This document shows, one piece after another, positions 20,075 to 29,087 of a stretch of 64,000 nt of DNA. This DNA comes from Pictodentalium vernedei (Eukaryota > Mollusca > Scaphopoda > Dentaliida > Dentaliidae): positions 448,532,910-448,596,909 of the forward strand of contig CM062289.1 in NCBI GenBank assembly GCA_031216915.1. Reading direction: 5' to 3'. Position numbers and translations under genes: made by a program. The notes under the pieces are model-generated. The model saw only the letters and a program-made list of their open reading frames with translations. It was not told the origin of the DNA and did no database searches. Each line of letters starts with the position of its first letter. Position 1 is the first letter of the stretch.

Positions 20075-20932
20075 TCAAAACTTCGTCTTCTGTAATTGTT
20101 GTTCGTAAAACTTTCCGATGATCTCTTCTCCATCCAAAGCTTCGATTTCGTAAGTCACCGGATCGGTGTGAAATATTTTGATGATCACGAAGATTTTCGA
20201 GGTCCATCGAAGAGTATAACCCTTTTTGAAGTGCTTCTTATAAGCGTAGATTCTCACTCGATCGCCGACCGCAAATTTCGGCGTTCTAGACTTCTTCCCG
20301 ATCTTAGATCTCTCGGGATATAGATTCGCGTAGACCCGTTTTTCGTTTCGAGGATCGCTAGCTTCTGCAGGAGTCATCTTGATCGATCTGTGTCACGTGT
20401 TGTTGTAATCTTTCACCAGACCGTTCAGAGCGTATATTTATTTCTTGGTCGAATTCGCCGTGAAGTATCTGTGCATCTTCTCCTTCATCGTTCGATTCCA
20501 ACGTTCCACCACGCTGGCTTTCTCTTCGTTTTCGATCGAGTAGAGGTCTACCAATCGACGAACGTCTTTGTTGTAGAATTCCTTTCCCTTGTCCATGCAC
20601 AATTTACTCGGTTTTCGAGAAGACGAGTCGAACACGCTCTTCAGAGCCTCGGCGATGCAAGGTCCCGATTTATTCTTCAAAGCTCTGATCCAACCATATT
20701 TGGAAAACACGTCAATGACCGTCAATAGATATTTGACGCCCTCGTTCCACCTCGAAAACGATCTCATGTCGACCAAGTCGGCAGACCAAATGTCGTCCAG
20801 AGCCTTCATGAACACCCCTCTCTTTCGAAATTTACGCACTATGGGTTTGTGTAACTCCTCGGCCAATTCGCTCGTCAATAATCGTTTCTTCTTCTTCTTT
20901 TCAGATGCGCTTTTTTTTTTTGAACGCCCCAT
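20075..20932 (-). pseudogene. INT: Retroviral-type (rve) integrase, two in-frame stops
   Basis: This enzyme would insert the linear element into host DNA and make the 6-bp duplication. I choose the ATG at 20930-20932 because the lysine-rich start MGRSKKK follows it; upstream codons in this frame belong to the overlapping PLA2 gene. The catalytic core shows WSADLVDM (first Asp), CMDKGKEFYN (second Asp) and ASVVERWNRTM (Glu). Only 28 residues separate the second Asp and the Glu, fewer than the usual 33-35, so a small in-frame loss is likely. TAA at 20438-20440 and TGA at 20393-20395 then interrupt. The C-terminal part (20075-20377) carries the basic FAVGDRVRIYAYKK SH3/chromo-like DNA-binding end. 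The copy is inactive. Confidence 0.9.
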
Positions 20933-21408
20933 CCGAATCGACGTTTCGCACCGATCGGATTGCCGACCAGCGAACGTTCCATCTTCTCTCTCCTGGTCGG
21001 ATTCGATATGCCTCTCAATCTCCCCAACATGTTTTTGTCGCAGACATCGTTGAGAGTCTTGGTGTCGGGATGTCTGGCGTAGCACAGATCATGATCATAC
21101 GCGGCCGCGTCCACCCTATTCACGGGTTTGCTCCAAGATTTGGGTGTCAGATCGGCGTTGAGTCTCTTGTTCAATTTCGTTCCGGGTCCCGTGAAACTGT
21201 GACCGGGCAGATGCATTTCGAAAGGTATATTGTTGATCATTTTATTCACGATGCCTTTACCTTTGCTCGCGTTCTTTTGTTTGATGAATCTAGTCTTTAT
21301 AGAATCACACACGTCGCAAATTCCGCGAAGCATCCGTCTGTCGTTTTTAGTTCGCACTTCTCTAGAATTACTCGTCTCGGTAACTCTCTTACACTTTACG
21401 CAATACAT
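20875..21408 (-). CDS. Zinc-ribbon plus phospholipase A2-like protein
   Basis: The intact 177-codon frame has an N-terminal zinc ribbon (Cys3-x2-Cys6 and Cys31-x2-Cys34, resembling the DUF5679 type). It is followed by a PLA2-like domain: the calcium-loop-like PGHSFTGPGT at residues 68-77 and the catalytic-type YDHDLCYA at 104-111. The end is strongly basic. In parvoviruses a similar phospholipase frees virions from endosomes, so a role in entry is a reasonable family-based inference. The last 58 bp overlap the start of the integrase in another frame, across an 11-base A run (20911-20921). A slip there would fuse the two proteins; separate starts are the simpler reading. Confidence 0.72.
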   Translation of the reverse strand: MYCVKCKRVTETSNSREVRTKNDRRMLRGICDVCDSIKTRFIKQKNASKGKGIVNKMINNIPFEMHLPGHSFTGPGTKLNKRLNADLTPKSWSKPVNRVDAAAYDHDLCYARHPDTKTLNDVCDKNMLGRLRGISNPTRREKMERSLVGNPIGAKRRFGWGVQKKKAHLKRRRRNDY

Positions 21409-21523
21409 TTTTTTAAGAGTTATTTAAATTAATTTCGTTTTTTTTTTATTTTATATATAAATTTAATATTTTTTTTTTTTTAAAATTCTGTTCTTATTTT
21501 ATATATATATTTTTTATTTTTTT
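21409..21523. other. AT-rich spacer
   Basis: No gene. It contains TATATATA tracts near 21455 and 21500 upstream of the PLA2 gene. Confidence 0.35.
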
Positions 21524-22186
21524 TCAATCGCTGCCCTTGAGTTCTATCATCTTACTGAATTCCTCCCTGGCCTCTTTCCTCCCCTTTTCCACGAGAGAAT
21601 CCTTCAACTCTTCCTTGATGATCTGATGAGTCTTGATTCTCACGACTTCTTTCATGGCATCGTATTTCGTTTTCTCGCTCAATATCGCGAAGTATTCTCC
21701 GTCCGATATCCTACCGTCTTTCAATGCCATAGAGATCATTTCGGATATCGTGTCGATCTTGGAGTCGGCCAAGACGCGAATCTTGTCGTGTTTCCTAGCC
21801 TTCAGATATAATTTCCTACTCAAAAAGTTTCCGAGCGTGCTGAACAATCTGGCGGTGAGAGCCACTCCTTCTACGGTCAGCACGATCGGAATGCCGACCG
21901 CGGTCGACAACAATCCGATGCCGGCCGCGTGTAAACCCATGGAAATCGTGATGAGTGTCGAGTCGATCGCGTTGACGAAGTTCACGAAACACGAATACTT
22001 CTTCTTGAGGGAACGACGAGAATCTCTCTCTCGAGTCAGATACTCTTGGATTATACTGATTTGATCGATGCGATACCTCTCTCCTCTTTCTCTTTCTTCT
22101 AGCGACGGCGCCGTCGGCAAGACGCCGTTCGGCTTCTCGTCCTCGTCGTCCACTAACGTCGGATACAATTTATTTCTGGTTCTCAT
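21524..22186 (-). CDS. Putative membrane-associated Polinton protein
   Basis: The intact 220-codon frame starts with a polar, charged region (residues 1-62), followed by a long small-residue hydrophobic stretch (about 66-118: ISMGLHAAGIGLLSTAVGIP and on). That stretch could form one or two membrane helices or a hairpin. The C-terminal half (about 125-220) is helical and charged, ending KMIELKGSD. Proteins with this layout recur in invertebrate Polintons but have no known function to me. The hydrophobic hairpin plus coiled C-terminus would suit a membrane-active virion component. That is inference. Confidence 0.6.
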   Translation of the reverse strand: MRTRNKLYPTLVDDEDEKPNGVLPTAPSLEERERGERYRIDQISIIQEYLTRERDSRRSLKKKYSCFVNFVNAIDSTLITISMGLHAAGIGLLSTAVGIPIVLTVEGVALTARLFSTLGNFLSRKLYLKARKHDKIRVLADSKIDTISEMISMALKDGRISDGEYFAILSEKTKYDAMKEVVRIKTHQIIKEELKDSLVEKGRKEAREEFSKMIELKGSD

Positions 22187-22296
22187 TTTGTGTTTTTTTT
22201 TCTTTCTTTTCTAATATTAGATAAAAAAATTTATGTGTGTATTTATTTTTTTTATTTTCTACTCTCCCTTATTTTTATATCAACGAAAAACAAAAC

Positions 22297-22671
22297 TTAG
22301 ACGTATGCTTCGTTCAGCAATAATTTCTTGATGCATCCCTTGTCTTCTAAAGTCAAACTTCTACGCGCCAATTTCAGTTCTTCCGAATCTGTGGGCCTGT
22401 CTCGATTCTTACAGAAGACTAATCTCTTCCAAAACGTGATCACATCGTTGAATTTAACGCGTTCGAACGCCGGTTCGAAATACATGACGACCATATCTTT
22501 CCTTTCCATCGTCAGACACGAATGATCCTCGTGATCGAAGTCTAGATGATCCCGACATCCGACGCATCGTTCTAACAAGATGGGACGTAGTTCTTCGTTC
22601 ACGCAGATTGCGAATGCTCTCATCAGCATGTTTAAAAGAAACCTCGCTCTAATAGTCTGAGAATCGCTCAT
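22297..22671 (-). CDS. Small cysteine/histidine-rich Polinton protein
   Basis: The intact 124-codon frame has an N-terminal helix (residues 5-35) followed by a likely zinc site CVGCRDHLDFDHEDHSC (36-52). The rest is mixed charged and helical (FWKRLVFCKN) and ends LLLNEAYV. It is the outermost gene on the right side, about 110 bp inside the right terminal repeat, and is read away from it. Function is unknown. Its compact CxxC/H/C core suggests zinc binding, possibly in regulation of element genes, but no evidence goes beyond position and motif. Confidence 0.6.
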   Translation of the reverse strand: MSDSQTIRARFLLNMLMRAFAICVNEELRPILLERCVGCRDHLDFDHEDHSCLTMERKDMVVMYFEPAFERVKFNDVITFWKRLVFCKNRDRPTDSEELKLARRSLTLEDKGCIKKLLLNEAYV

Positions 22672-22783
22672 GATTTACGTATTTTTTTTTTATTATCTAT
22701 TCGATTTGATATATTTAATTTTCTAAATAACTATTTATTTATATTTTTTTTTCTCCCCTATATTTATATCAATCAAAAACGTG

Positions 22784-23209
22784 ACCGCCTCAAAAACGAG
22801 GGAGAGTTCTGGACCATCTGTACCAACGCAATTGCCGATTCTAGACCGCTGGTCTAGAGTTGCAAAAACTGTTTTTTGATGATGACCCAGAATCTTTTGC
22901 TTTCGATCGCGTTCGCCGACGATGGATCGATGGGTCTGATCTGCGATGCGAACGTAGACCAAAAATTACGTACAAGATACAACTGAAGATGTACAACATA
23001 CGCACATGATGCGTTCACCACGAGTATTTGAACGCTAAAAGCGCGATCTAGGAGTCACTGACTGTACATGAGCCGATTCAAGACCATGTACAGTTTTTGT
23101 GAACAAGCGTGTGATTTAACACTGAATTCCACGTTGGTGAACGCATCGTGTGTGTGTGTTTGTACACGTACATGTACAAGTGGTCGTAGATCGGCCTTTT
23201 ATACCTACT
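22784..23209. repeat. Right terminal inverted repeat of the Polinton
   Basis: This is the reverse complement of 5058-5482, ending CCTTTTATACCTACT at 23209. Differences to the left copy include a short CA-rich stretch (23151-23162) and AGCGG for ATGG near 22848. Confidence 0.93.
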
Positions 23210-23215
23210 TACGCA
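23210..23215. other. Right 6-bp target-site duplication of the Polinton (TACGCA)
   Basis: An exact copy of 5052-5057, directly after the final CT of the element. Confidence 0.93.
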
Positions 23216-23977
23216 GACACTGTCTGGGATAATTCTTCTGTGACAAATGTCGCGGAACTCGAAAAAATACAAATTGCAGCAGCAAGAATCATCACCGGAG
23301 CAACAGTTAGTGCCAGTAAATCGTTATTATATTCGGAAACCCGGTGGGAATCCTTGCAAGAAAGACGCCACAAACATAAACTAATTCAGTTCTTCAAAAT
23401 GTGCCATCACATGTCACCTCCATACATTTCCAACAAAGTTCCACCACTTATCTCCTTGACGAATTCATCACGCAGTCTCCGATCCAGTGAAAACCACCGA
23501 GTTCCTTTTTGCCGAACGCAGTTGTATCAGTCTTCTTTTATCCCCAGCGTTACGGACCAGTGGAATAAGTTGCCGTTACCTGTCCGCGAGAACTCATCAT
23601 TGATTAACTTTAAAACGTTTCTCAGTAATGGTAACCAAAGACCACCAAAGTTCTATAGTAATGCGAAATCTCGCAGAGCTCAAATATACCATTGTAGGCT
23701 GCGGTTGCACTGTAGCAGTCTTAATTCCCACCCTTTCGATAATCACCTATCACCCAGTCCGTTCTGCCAGTGTGGTGAACGTGAAACTACTGATCACTTT
23801 TTCTTTCATTGTCATTTGTTCTCAAACGCTCGTAATTATACGATTAATCTACTCCCATATGTAGCAGATACATCCACGCTTCTATTTGGCTCAGAATTCT
23901 TGAATAACGATGAAAACTGCCTTATTTCCGAAGTTGTACATGACTTCATTTTATCAAGCAAGCGATTCCAATAGTTG
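23216..23977 (+). pseudogene. Right part of the interrupted LINE: RT thumb and C-terminal zinc knuckle
   Basis: The reading resumes after the Polinton with the thumb segment (VAELEKIQIAAARIITGA) and stays open for about 250 codons to the stop near 23973. The C-terminus holds CQCGERETTDHFFFHCHLF, the CxxC...H...C knuckle common in CR1/Jockey-like elements. This part has no break, so the LINE was better preserved here than on the left. Confidence 0.85.
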
Positions 23978-24866
23978 AAACCCAACACTACGCTCCCACC
24001 CCCTTTCCGAGTGGAAAAGTCTAACGCCTGTTGTGGAATGCCCTCTCGCGCCTTCCAACTTCTAGCGCCTTGAAGTTTACTTCACCTAAATCGCTACTAA
24101 ATGAACTAGAAGTTAATAAGTTGCCTACTTACGATTCTCTTGTGTGTAAATTTTACTTAACATACATTCAACATGTACTTGGTCTGTATTAACTCAGACT
24201 TATTCCCAAGATATTGCCTGATAAATACATCATTATCATCTGTTGCATGTGCAAAGTATGCGTCGGAGTCTTGTACCGGCCTCTGGGGACAGATCGCGAC
24301 TGGTCCTCGACTCGTCGTGTGCTGTCAGTGGAGGTCCCATGCTCCTTTGCATCCGCATAATGGTGATAATCTCTATGTATCATGTATTCAAGCTGATTGC
24401 ATCATATTAGTTCCTTTCCTCTTCTTTCGATCTATCAGTGCTTCTATTCTTTCTGTTGTTTTTCCCTTCATTTCACATTGAAGTTTAAACAATCCCACCC
24501 GTCGTTGCCTGGCAGTCGAGGCGCCTTCCTCTGCTCCCTATCTATTCTGATGTGACGCTTAACCCGCTTGATCTCCAATCGTAGCAACTAACGTAGTAAA
24601 TTTACAATGAAGGGAGGATATCGGCCTTCATGCAACGACGTTTGGGCTCTTCCGTTCATCTGTACCACCTACAGGAGTAAGTTATACGTTGACAGGGAGA
24701 CGACCTACATAAGCTTTAGCTTTCTGTCGAATCCCTCTAATACACAACAATATGCTTTCTTGTTTTGTGTATACTTTTTGTATCTAGTGTTGTTCATTTT
24801 TTGTTAGTCAAATGTTATTGTGAAATGTATACACATGTCAATTATTGAATAAATACTGTTTAAACT
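23978..24866 (+). other. 3' untranslated region of the interrupted LINE
   Basis: No gene. The sequence ends in GAATAAATACTG followed by AAACTAAAA at the target duplication, which looks like a polyadenylation-type end of the retrotransposon. Confidence 0.6.
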
Positions 24867-24879
24867 AAAAAGAAAATCT
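24867..24879. other. Right target-site duplication of the LINE
   Basis: AAAAAGAAAATCT, an exact copy of 3359-3371. Confidence 0.8.
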
Positions 24880-25465
24880 ACTCTGTTTTACTGAATATCG
24901 GGAATGATCTCATTCCTGTGGACCTAAAAGTATCATTTTTCACTCGCGCAAGCGCTCGTGAAATAAATAAAACTTTGAGGTTCACACGCAAATTTGCGAG
25001 TGGACCTCAAGATCTGAGTGGCCACACCTAAAAAATCTCAAGATTTGAGTGGCCACACCTCTAAAATCAGTTGGCTAAACAATTAACCCAAATCAGCTGG
25101 GTTGAGTGAATATGAACCCAATTGGGTTTCTTTTCACTCAACCCAGTTCAATTGGGTTCATATTCACTCAACCCAGTTCATTTGGGTTGATTTTTAACTC
25201 AGCTGTCTTCTTTAGAGTGCATTTGAATATCTTTCGGCTGAGGAAAGTTCAGAAGAAAGAAGAAAAGAAAGACAGGTTCCAAAGAGAGGTATCAGGACGA
25301 AATAAAATATATGATGCACCGGCGTGTTTGCGTCATAGTTATCTTTTCAGTTATGAAAAAAGTCTGATAGAGGAGAATTTTTTTTTTCACGACGTTTTCA
25401 CGTTTGAATTGTCACTCTTTTGGCCTCTGTTATATTGTGGCAAGAATTTGTAGATTTTTACATTC
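24880..25465. other. Rest of the tandem repeat unit and an inverted AACCCA-type motif cluster
   Basis: 24880-25020 continues the second unit of the repeat at 2966-3371. From 25075 to 25205 there are alternating AACCCAATTGGGTT-like words and TTCACTCAACCCAG, giving short inverted repeats. No gene is seen. Confidence 0.45.
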
Positions 25466-25665
25466 AACCCTTTACCTAACACGAAAAGCAGACGACACTT
25501 GCATATAACATTTTCGAATAACTATTTTTTTTTCATTTTATGCCTAAAAAATATACTGAAAACCCCTTAATGGAACGAGCTCGTCCCAGTGGGGGTTATA
25601 ATCTATGATTTTCAAACAAAAAAAGAAAAATAATGAAAATTTAAAATATCATTTTGTCTCACACC
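25466..25665. mobile_element. Degraded piggyBac-like MITE, group 1
   Basis: It starts AACCCTTTACCTAACACG and includes the group-1 words AAGCAGACGACACTTGCA and a decayed palindromic centre (GGAACGAGCTCGTCCCAG). The right terminus is not recognisable. Confidence 0.6.
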
Positions 25666-25900
25666 GGGCCGAAGTATGGCTGGACCGATGGATATAGAAG
25701 CCTTTATAGATAGCAAGTCTAGAGACGTCGGAATTTTGGAAGGGTGGGAGAGAGAGGGGGTGGGGGGGGGGGTGGCATGCGAGGGCAACTGGATACACAA
25801 AGGTTTTTGATATGGTTGATAGCGACGTGTTTCTTTATACATTTCTTCAATGTGATGTCGATGGCAGCATGTATTAGTCAATAGAAAAATATCCATCACA

Positions 25901-26132
25901 ACCCTTTACCCAACGCAGACGATATTATTTTTTTTTTATTTTAATTACTGTTTTTTTAATTTAAAAAAAAAATCAACAAACCCATATCATGTGACCTCTC
26001 ATTGGAACGAGCTCATCGAGCTCGTTCCAATGAGGGGGTCACATGATATGGTTTTGTGGAAATATTTTGAAAAATTTCTTTCCTCCAACTGCTGAATTTG
26101 CGAATTATGTGGTCGATTCGTTGGGTAAAGGG
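25901..26132. mobile_element. piggyBac-like MITE, group 2
   Basis: It begins ACCCTTTACCCAACG and ends CGTTGGGTAAAGGG. The centre is a near-perfect palindrome around GAACGAGCTCATCGAGCTCGTTC with CATATCATGTGACC arms. The flanks are not clear TTAA copies here. Confidence 0.75.
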
Positions 26133-26139
26133 ATAACAC

Positions 26140-26503
26140 ATCAGCATTATTTATTTATTGGGATTTATCGACACTTTCGACAGCCAGGGACACCTCGTGT
26201 CCGACAGTTTTTACGGCTAAAAGAAGCCGGAATGACCGGAAAGAATAACTAAGCAACGGCGAGCAACTGTCAGACTCCCCAACATACTAACTCCACACAA
26301 GCAGGGTTAGCAGCGGTTGCAGACACGTGCACAATCGACGTGCAGTACGTCTTAGTATACAGCACCACCGTACCCCCGTGTGGGTAATTGGGATTAAGTG
26401 CGTTGTCCAGGGACACAGCGCCGACACCCCTGGCAGGAGTCGAGCCGTGGACCTTTCGGTTTGAAGTTCAATGCCGTAACCAGTAAACCACCACGTTCCT
26501 ACA
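26140..26503 (-). mobile_element. tRNA-derived SINE copy
   Basis: The copy reads on the minus strand. At its high-coordinate end, GGTGGTTTACTGGTTACGGC (box A-like) is followed by a box B-like GGCTCGACTCC; the other end is a (TAAA)-type tail at about 26145. It is homologous to 40520-40885 along its whole length. Confidence 0.65.
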
Positions 26504-27085
26504 CATCAGCATATGCTTGCATAAACGGGGTGAAAGAATTCTTAGATTCTCTTGGTGGTGTGAAGCAGGGTGATCATTTGTCCCCGACTTTGTTCGTCTT
26601 GTTTATTGACGATTTTGCTATAGGGAAATGGGCCAAAGGGGTGCAAATAAATGAAGACAATATTTTTATAATTATTAATTTATGAAGACAATGTAGAATT
26701 GATTTCTGATGATTCGGTAAACATACAATTTCTATTAGAAATCCTTCATAAATTGTGTACAAAATGACAAATGATAATAAATACGAAGATTGTCCACTTT
26801 AGAAATAAACGTAACAAGCTTAGTGAATAGGAATTCAGAACAATGGAATCCGCTATAAAATACACAGATAAATACCTCAGTGTAACTGTTCTTGAATATT
26901 GAAATTTTAATCCCATTCCAGAGGCTTTAGCACGTTCGGCAGGCAGAGCCCTCGGTTCTGTAATCTTCACAATTCATCAGCAAAGGAATGTGAGTTTCCA
27001 AACGTGTCAAAGATTATATTCATTGTATGTCTGCCCCGTACTCGATTATGCATCGGGGGCATGCGCGTATCCAGAAGTCTAACTC
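26504..27085 (+). pseudogene. Decayed LINE reverse transcriptase fragment
   Basis: Short segments in different frames read as RT: GGVKQGDHLSPTLFVLFIDD (about 26550-26610), a stretch resembling the region after the catalytic motif (26690-26900), and LYSLYVCPVLDYASGACAY (about 27015-27070). Stops and shifts are frequent. The catalytic YADD box is gone. Confidence 0.7.
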
Positions 27086-27835
27086 TATCATAGGGGATGC
27101 CCATGCCAGTTGTTTTGTTTTTGTTGTTTGAGGGGAGGATGAAATTCGGAAGTCCGCTCGGGGGATGGGGAGGCTCTAACCCCAACTATAGAACTCTCCG
27201 GTCGTTATCCCCTCCTCCCACTTCAGGAAAATGGGAGAGGAGGTCACAAACGGTAGCCCTAGTTAGACTAGCCCCCCTCCCCCCCCCCCGAGAAAAGTCC
27301 TGAAGATCCAGCGCTCTAAGTGCGTATCTGAGATATCTGCAACACGTGTATCCCTATTTTGGAGACCATTTTGGGATTCTATGTTATGTGAAACTTGCAT
27401 ACTTGCATTCGGCCAATTTTTTGAAAGGTTGGGGGGGGGGGGGGAGAGAATATTTAGCTACGCTAATGATAAGTGTCCTCAGATTAAAAGAAAACGTTGC
27501 CAGTGACCGACATGTGCCTGGTTATCTCATACTTCTGCTCTCCTACACTCATACCCCCCCCCCCCCCCCCCCAGCCACGTCGCGGCATTCAAGACGAACC
27601 GTATTATTATCCTTCATTGGAATTGGTTTGATGAGGTCGTTCCATTAAGTGTCAAAAGCAGGGTCGTAAATACCAGGGTGGTGGCGTATGTGTCACACCC
27701 AGCCAAAATTATTTATCTCATGCTGTAGTTGGGCAGAGCCGCAGAAGACCATTGTTCGATTTATAATTGTAAGCGACAAGTTTACCTTACCCCCCTACAC
27801 ACTGATGTCAAAATATCCAGATCGGAAGTAGCCAT
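27086..27835. other. Low-complexity unassigned region with poly-G and poly-C tracts
   Basis: No gene. It contains a G14 run at about 27431 and a C16 run at about 27557, plus CCCCTCC-rich text at 27200-27290. Confidence 0.5.
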
Positions 27836-27867
27836 TTTTCCCATAATGCAACTGAAAATTTAACCAA

Positions 27868-27916
27868 TTCAATCTTGTTTGACAGAGCTCATTGAGCTCT
27901 GTCAAACAAGATTGAA
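27868..27916. repeat. Perfect 49-bp palindrome
   Basis: TTCAATCTTGTTTGACAGAG and its reverse complement meet around GAGCTCATTGAGCTC. It sits within the left arm of the Tc1-like element and has no partner in the right arm. Confidence 0.85.
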
Positions 27917-28226
27917 ATATACTCGCCCCAAAAAGAAAGTGTGCATTGCAGAAATTGATCAAACTCCAAAAAAATAATTTCGTAGGTGTAAAGAGTGTTA
28001 ACCTGTTCATGAATTAGTTATATTGAACACAAAAACAGCTTTCCCCGTTAAAATTGCATTAACGTTAAATGACGTGCTGCACGTTTGTGAAAAGGCATGT
28101 TTTGCACGTGGAGAGTCTGAAAATTCATGCAGCAGTGTGAATCCTTGGGTATTTAAACACTAAAGTAAGGCCTTCCTATCGTTCACATTCAAACTTGCGC
28201 TGCTGTTAAAACGACTCCACATTAGC

Positions 28227-28620
28227 ATGCCAAGATTGACAATGAATCAACGTCTCCTTGCCCTGGGTATGATTAGAGCTGGCAGAACACACAGAGAGGT
28301 TGCCCAGCATTTGAACTGCCACCGTAACACTGTAGACAGGCTAGCCCATCGACATGCACAACATGATGACGTTCGAGACCGACCCCGCTCCGGGAGACCC
28401 CGAGTTACCACCCCTGCACAAGATCGGTATATCCGTGTCGTCCATCTCCGGAACCGGCAACAAATGGCAATGACGACAGCCAGGAATATCCCTAACCTGA
28501 GACGGATACATCCTCAAACAGTAATCAACCGGCTGAGAGAATACGGCTTACGTCTTCGAAGACCTGCAATTCGTCCGATTTTGACGTTACGTCATCGTCG
28601 TGCTCGACTGCAGTGGTGTA
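28227..28620 (+). pseudogene. Tc1-like transposase, N-terminal DNA-binding part
   Basis: The frame opens MPRLTMNQRLLALGMIRAG and shows a paired helix-turn-helix pattern: first helix-turn-helix with HREVAQHLNCHRNTVDRL, then the GRPR linker (DRPRSGRPRVTTPAQDRYI), then the second with ARNIPNLRRIHPQTVINRLR. Reading remains transposase-like up to HRRARLQWCR, where the telomere-like tract starts. The DDE catalytic domain is missing. Confidence 0.85.
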
Positions 28621-28621
28621 G

Positions 28622-28772
28622 AGTAGGGTTAGGGTTAGGGTTAGCCTAACCTAACCCTAACCCTACCCTAACCCTAACCTAACCTAACCCTAACCGTAAC
28701 CGTAACCTAACCCTAACCCTACCCTAACCCTACCTAACCTAACCCTTACCCTACCTAACCCTACCCTAACCC
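28622..28772. repeat. Telomere-like TTAGGG/CCTAAC tract inside the transposase
   Basis: Three TTAGGG units (about 28624-28643) turn directly into CCTAAC and CCCTAA units up to about 28772, with CCCTACC and CCGTAACC variants. The head-to-head change of strand makes a short foldback. It replaces the catalytic part of the Tc1-like transposase. Confidence 0.9.
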
Positions 28773-28795
28773 ACTTCCATGCTAACTTGTTCGCT

Positions 28796-28855
28796 TCCAT
28801 GAGGCGTAGATGCACAGCAGTAGTCGATGCAGATGGAGGTCATACCAGATATTGA
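28796..28855 (+). pseudogene. Tc1-like transposase, C-terminal end
   Basis: SMRRRCTAVVDADGGHTRY followed by TGA at 28853-28855 has the typical end of this transposase family. It lies just behind the telomere-like tract, so only the middle of the gene was lost. Confidence 0.75.
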
Positions 28856-29087
28856 GTGTGTGACTTTTGTGTTTGACCCTTAGTGTCTTTGACTCTCCAT
28901 GGCACCAAGAGTATTCGTCGTAGCATAATGAAATTTCTCGTGTTGATCACAGATTGATTCATCTGTGATTGAATAAAATTTCCATGAATGAAAATGATAT
29001 ATATCTTTTTTTAGTGTTATTTTTTAGCATGCACACTTTCTTTTTTGGGAGAGTATAGTTAAATTTCTAGTTGCATTATGGGAAATA

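Larger units (their letters stand above)
5058..23209. mobile_element. Complete Polinton/Maverick (adintovirus-like) element, 18,152 bp
   Basis: The borders are set by matching terminal inverted repeats starting AGTAGGTATAAAAGG and by identical 6-bp duplications. Inside are the full Polinton hallmark genes: protein-primed polymerase B, retroviral-type integrase, adenain-like protease, packaging ATPase, hexon-like and penton-like capsid proteins, plus accessory genes. The genes lie in one rightward block (6502-10939), two leftward paralogs (11001-12151), a second rightward block (12333-18401) and a leftward block (22671-18625). All are intronless, with AT-rich spacers of 50-300 bp rich in AATAAA-like words. 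Many are broken, so this is a non-autonomous relic. It sits in the reverse transcriptase gene of a LINE. Confidence 0.95.
27838..29087 (+). mobile_element. Tc1-like DNA transposon with the transposase centre replaced
   Basis: The inverted ends are CCCATAATGCAAC (27839-27851) and GTTGCATTATGGG (about 29070-29082). The arms continue as AGAAAGTGTGCA (about 27935) and TGCACACTTTCT (about 29032). The left arm also contains a 49-bp perfect palindrome. The element carries transposase N- and C-terminal pieces with a telomere-like tract between them. Confidence 0.7.

Noticed and set aside
28622-28772. True chromosome end or telomere
   Set aside because: The tract is short, changes strand within itself, is flanked on both sides by transposase sequence, and the sequence continues for 35 kb.
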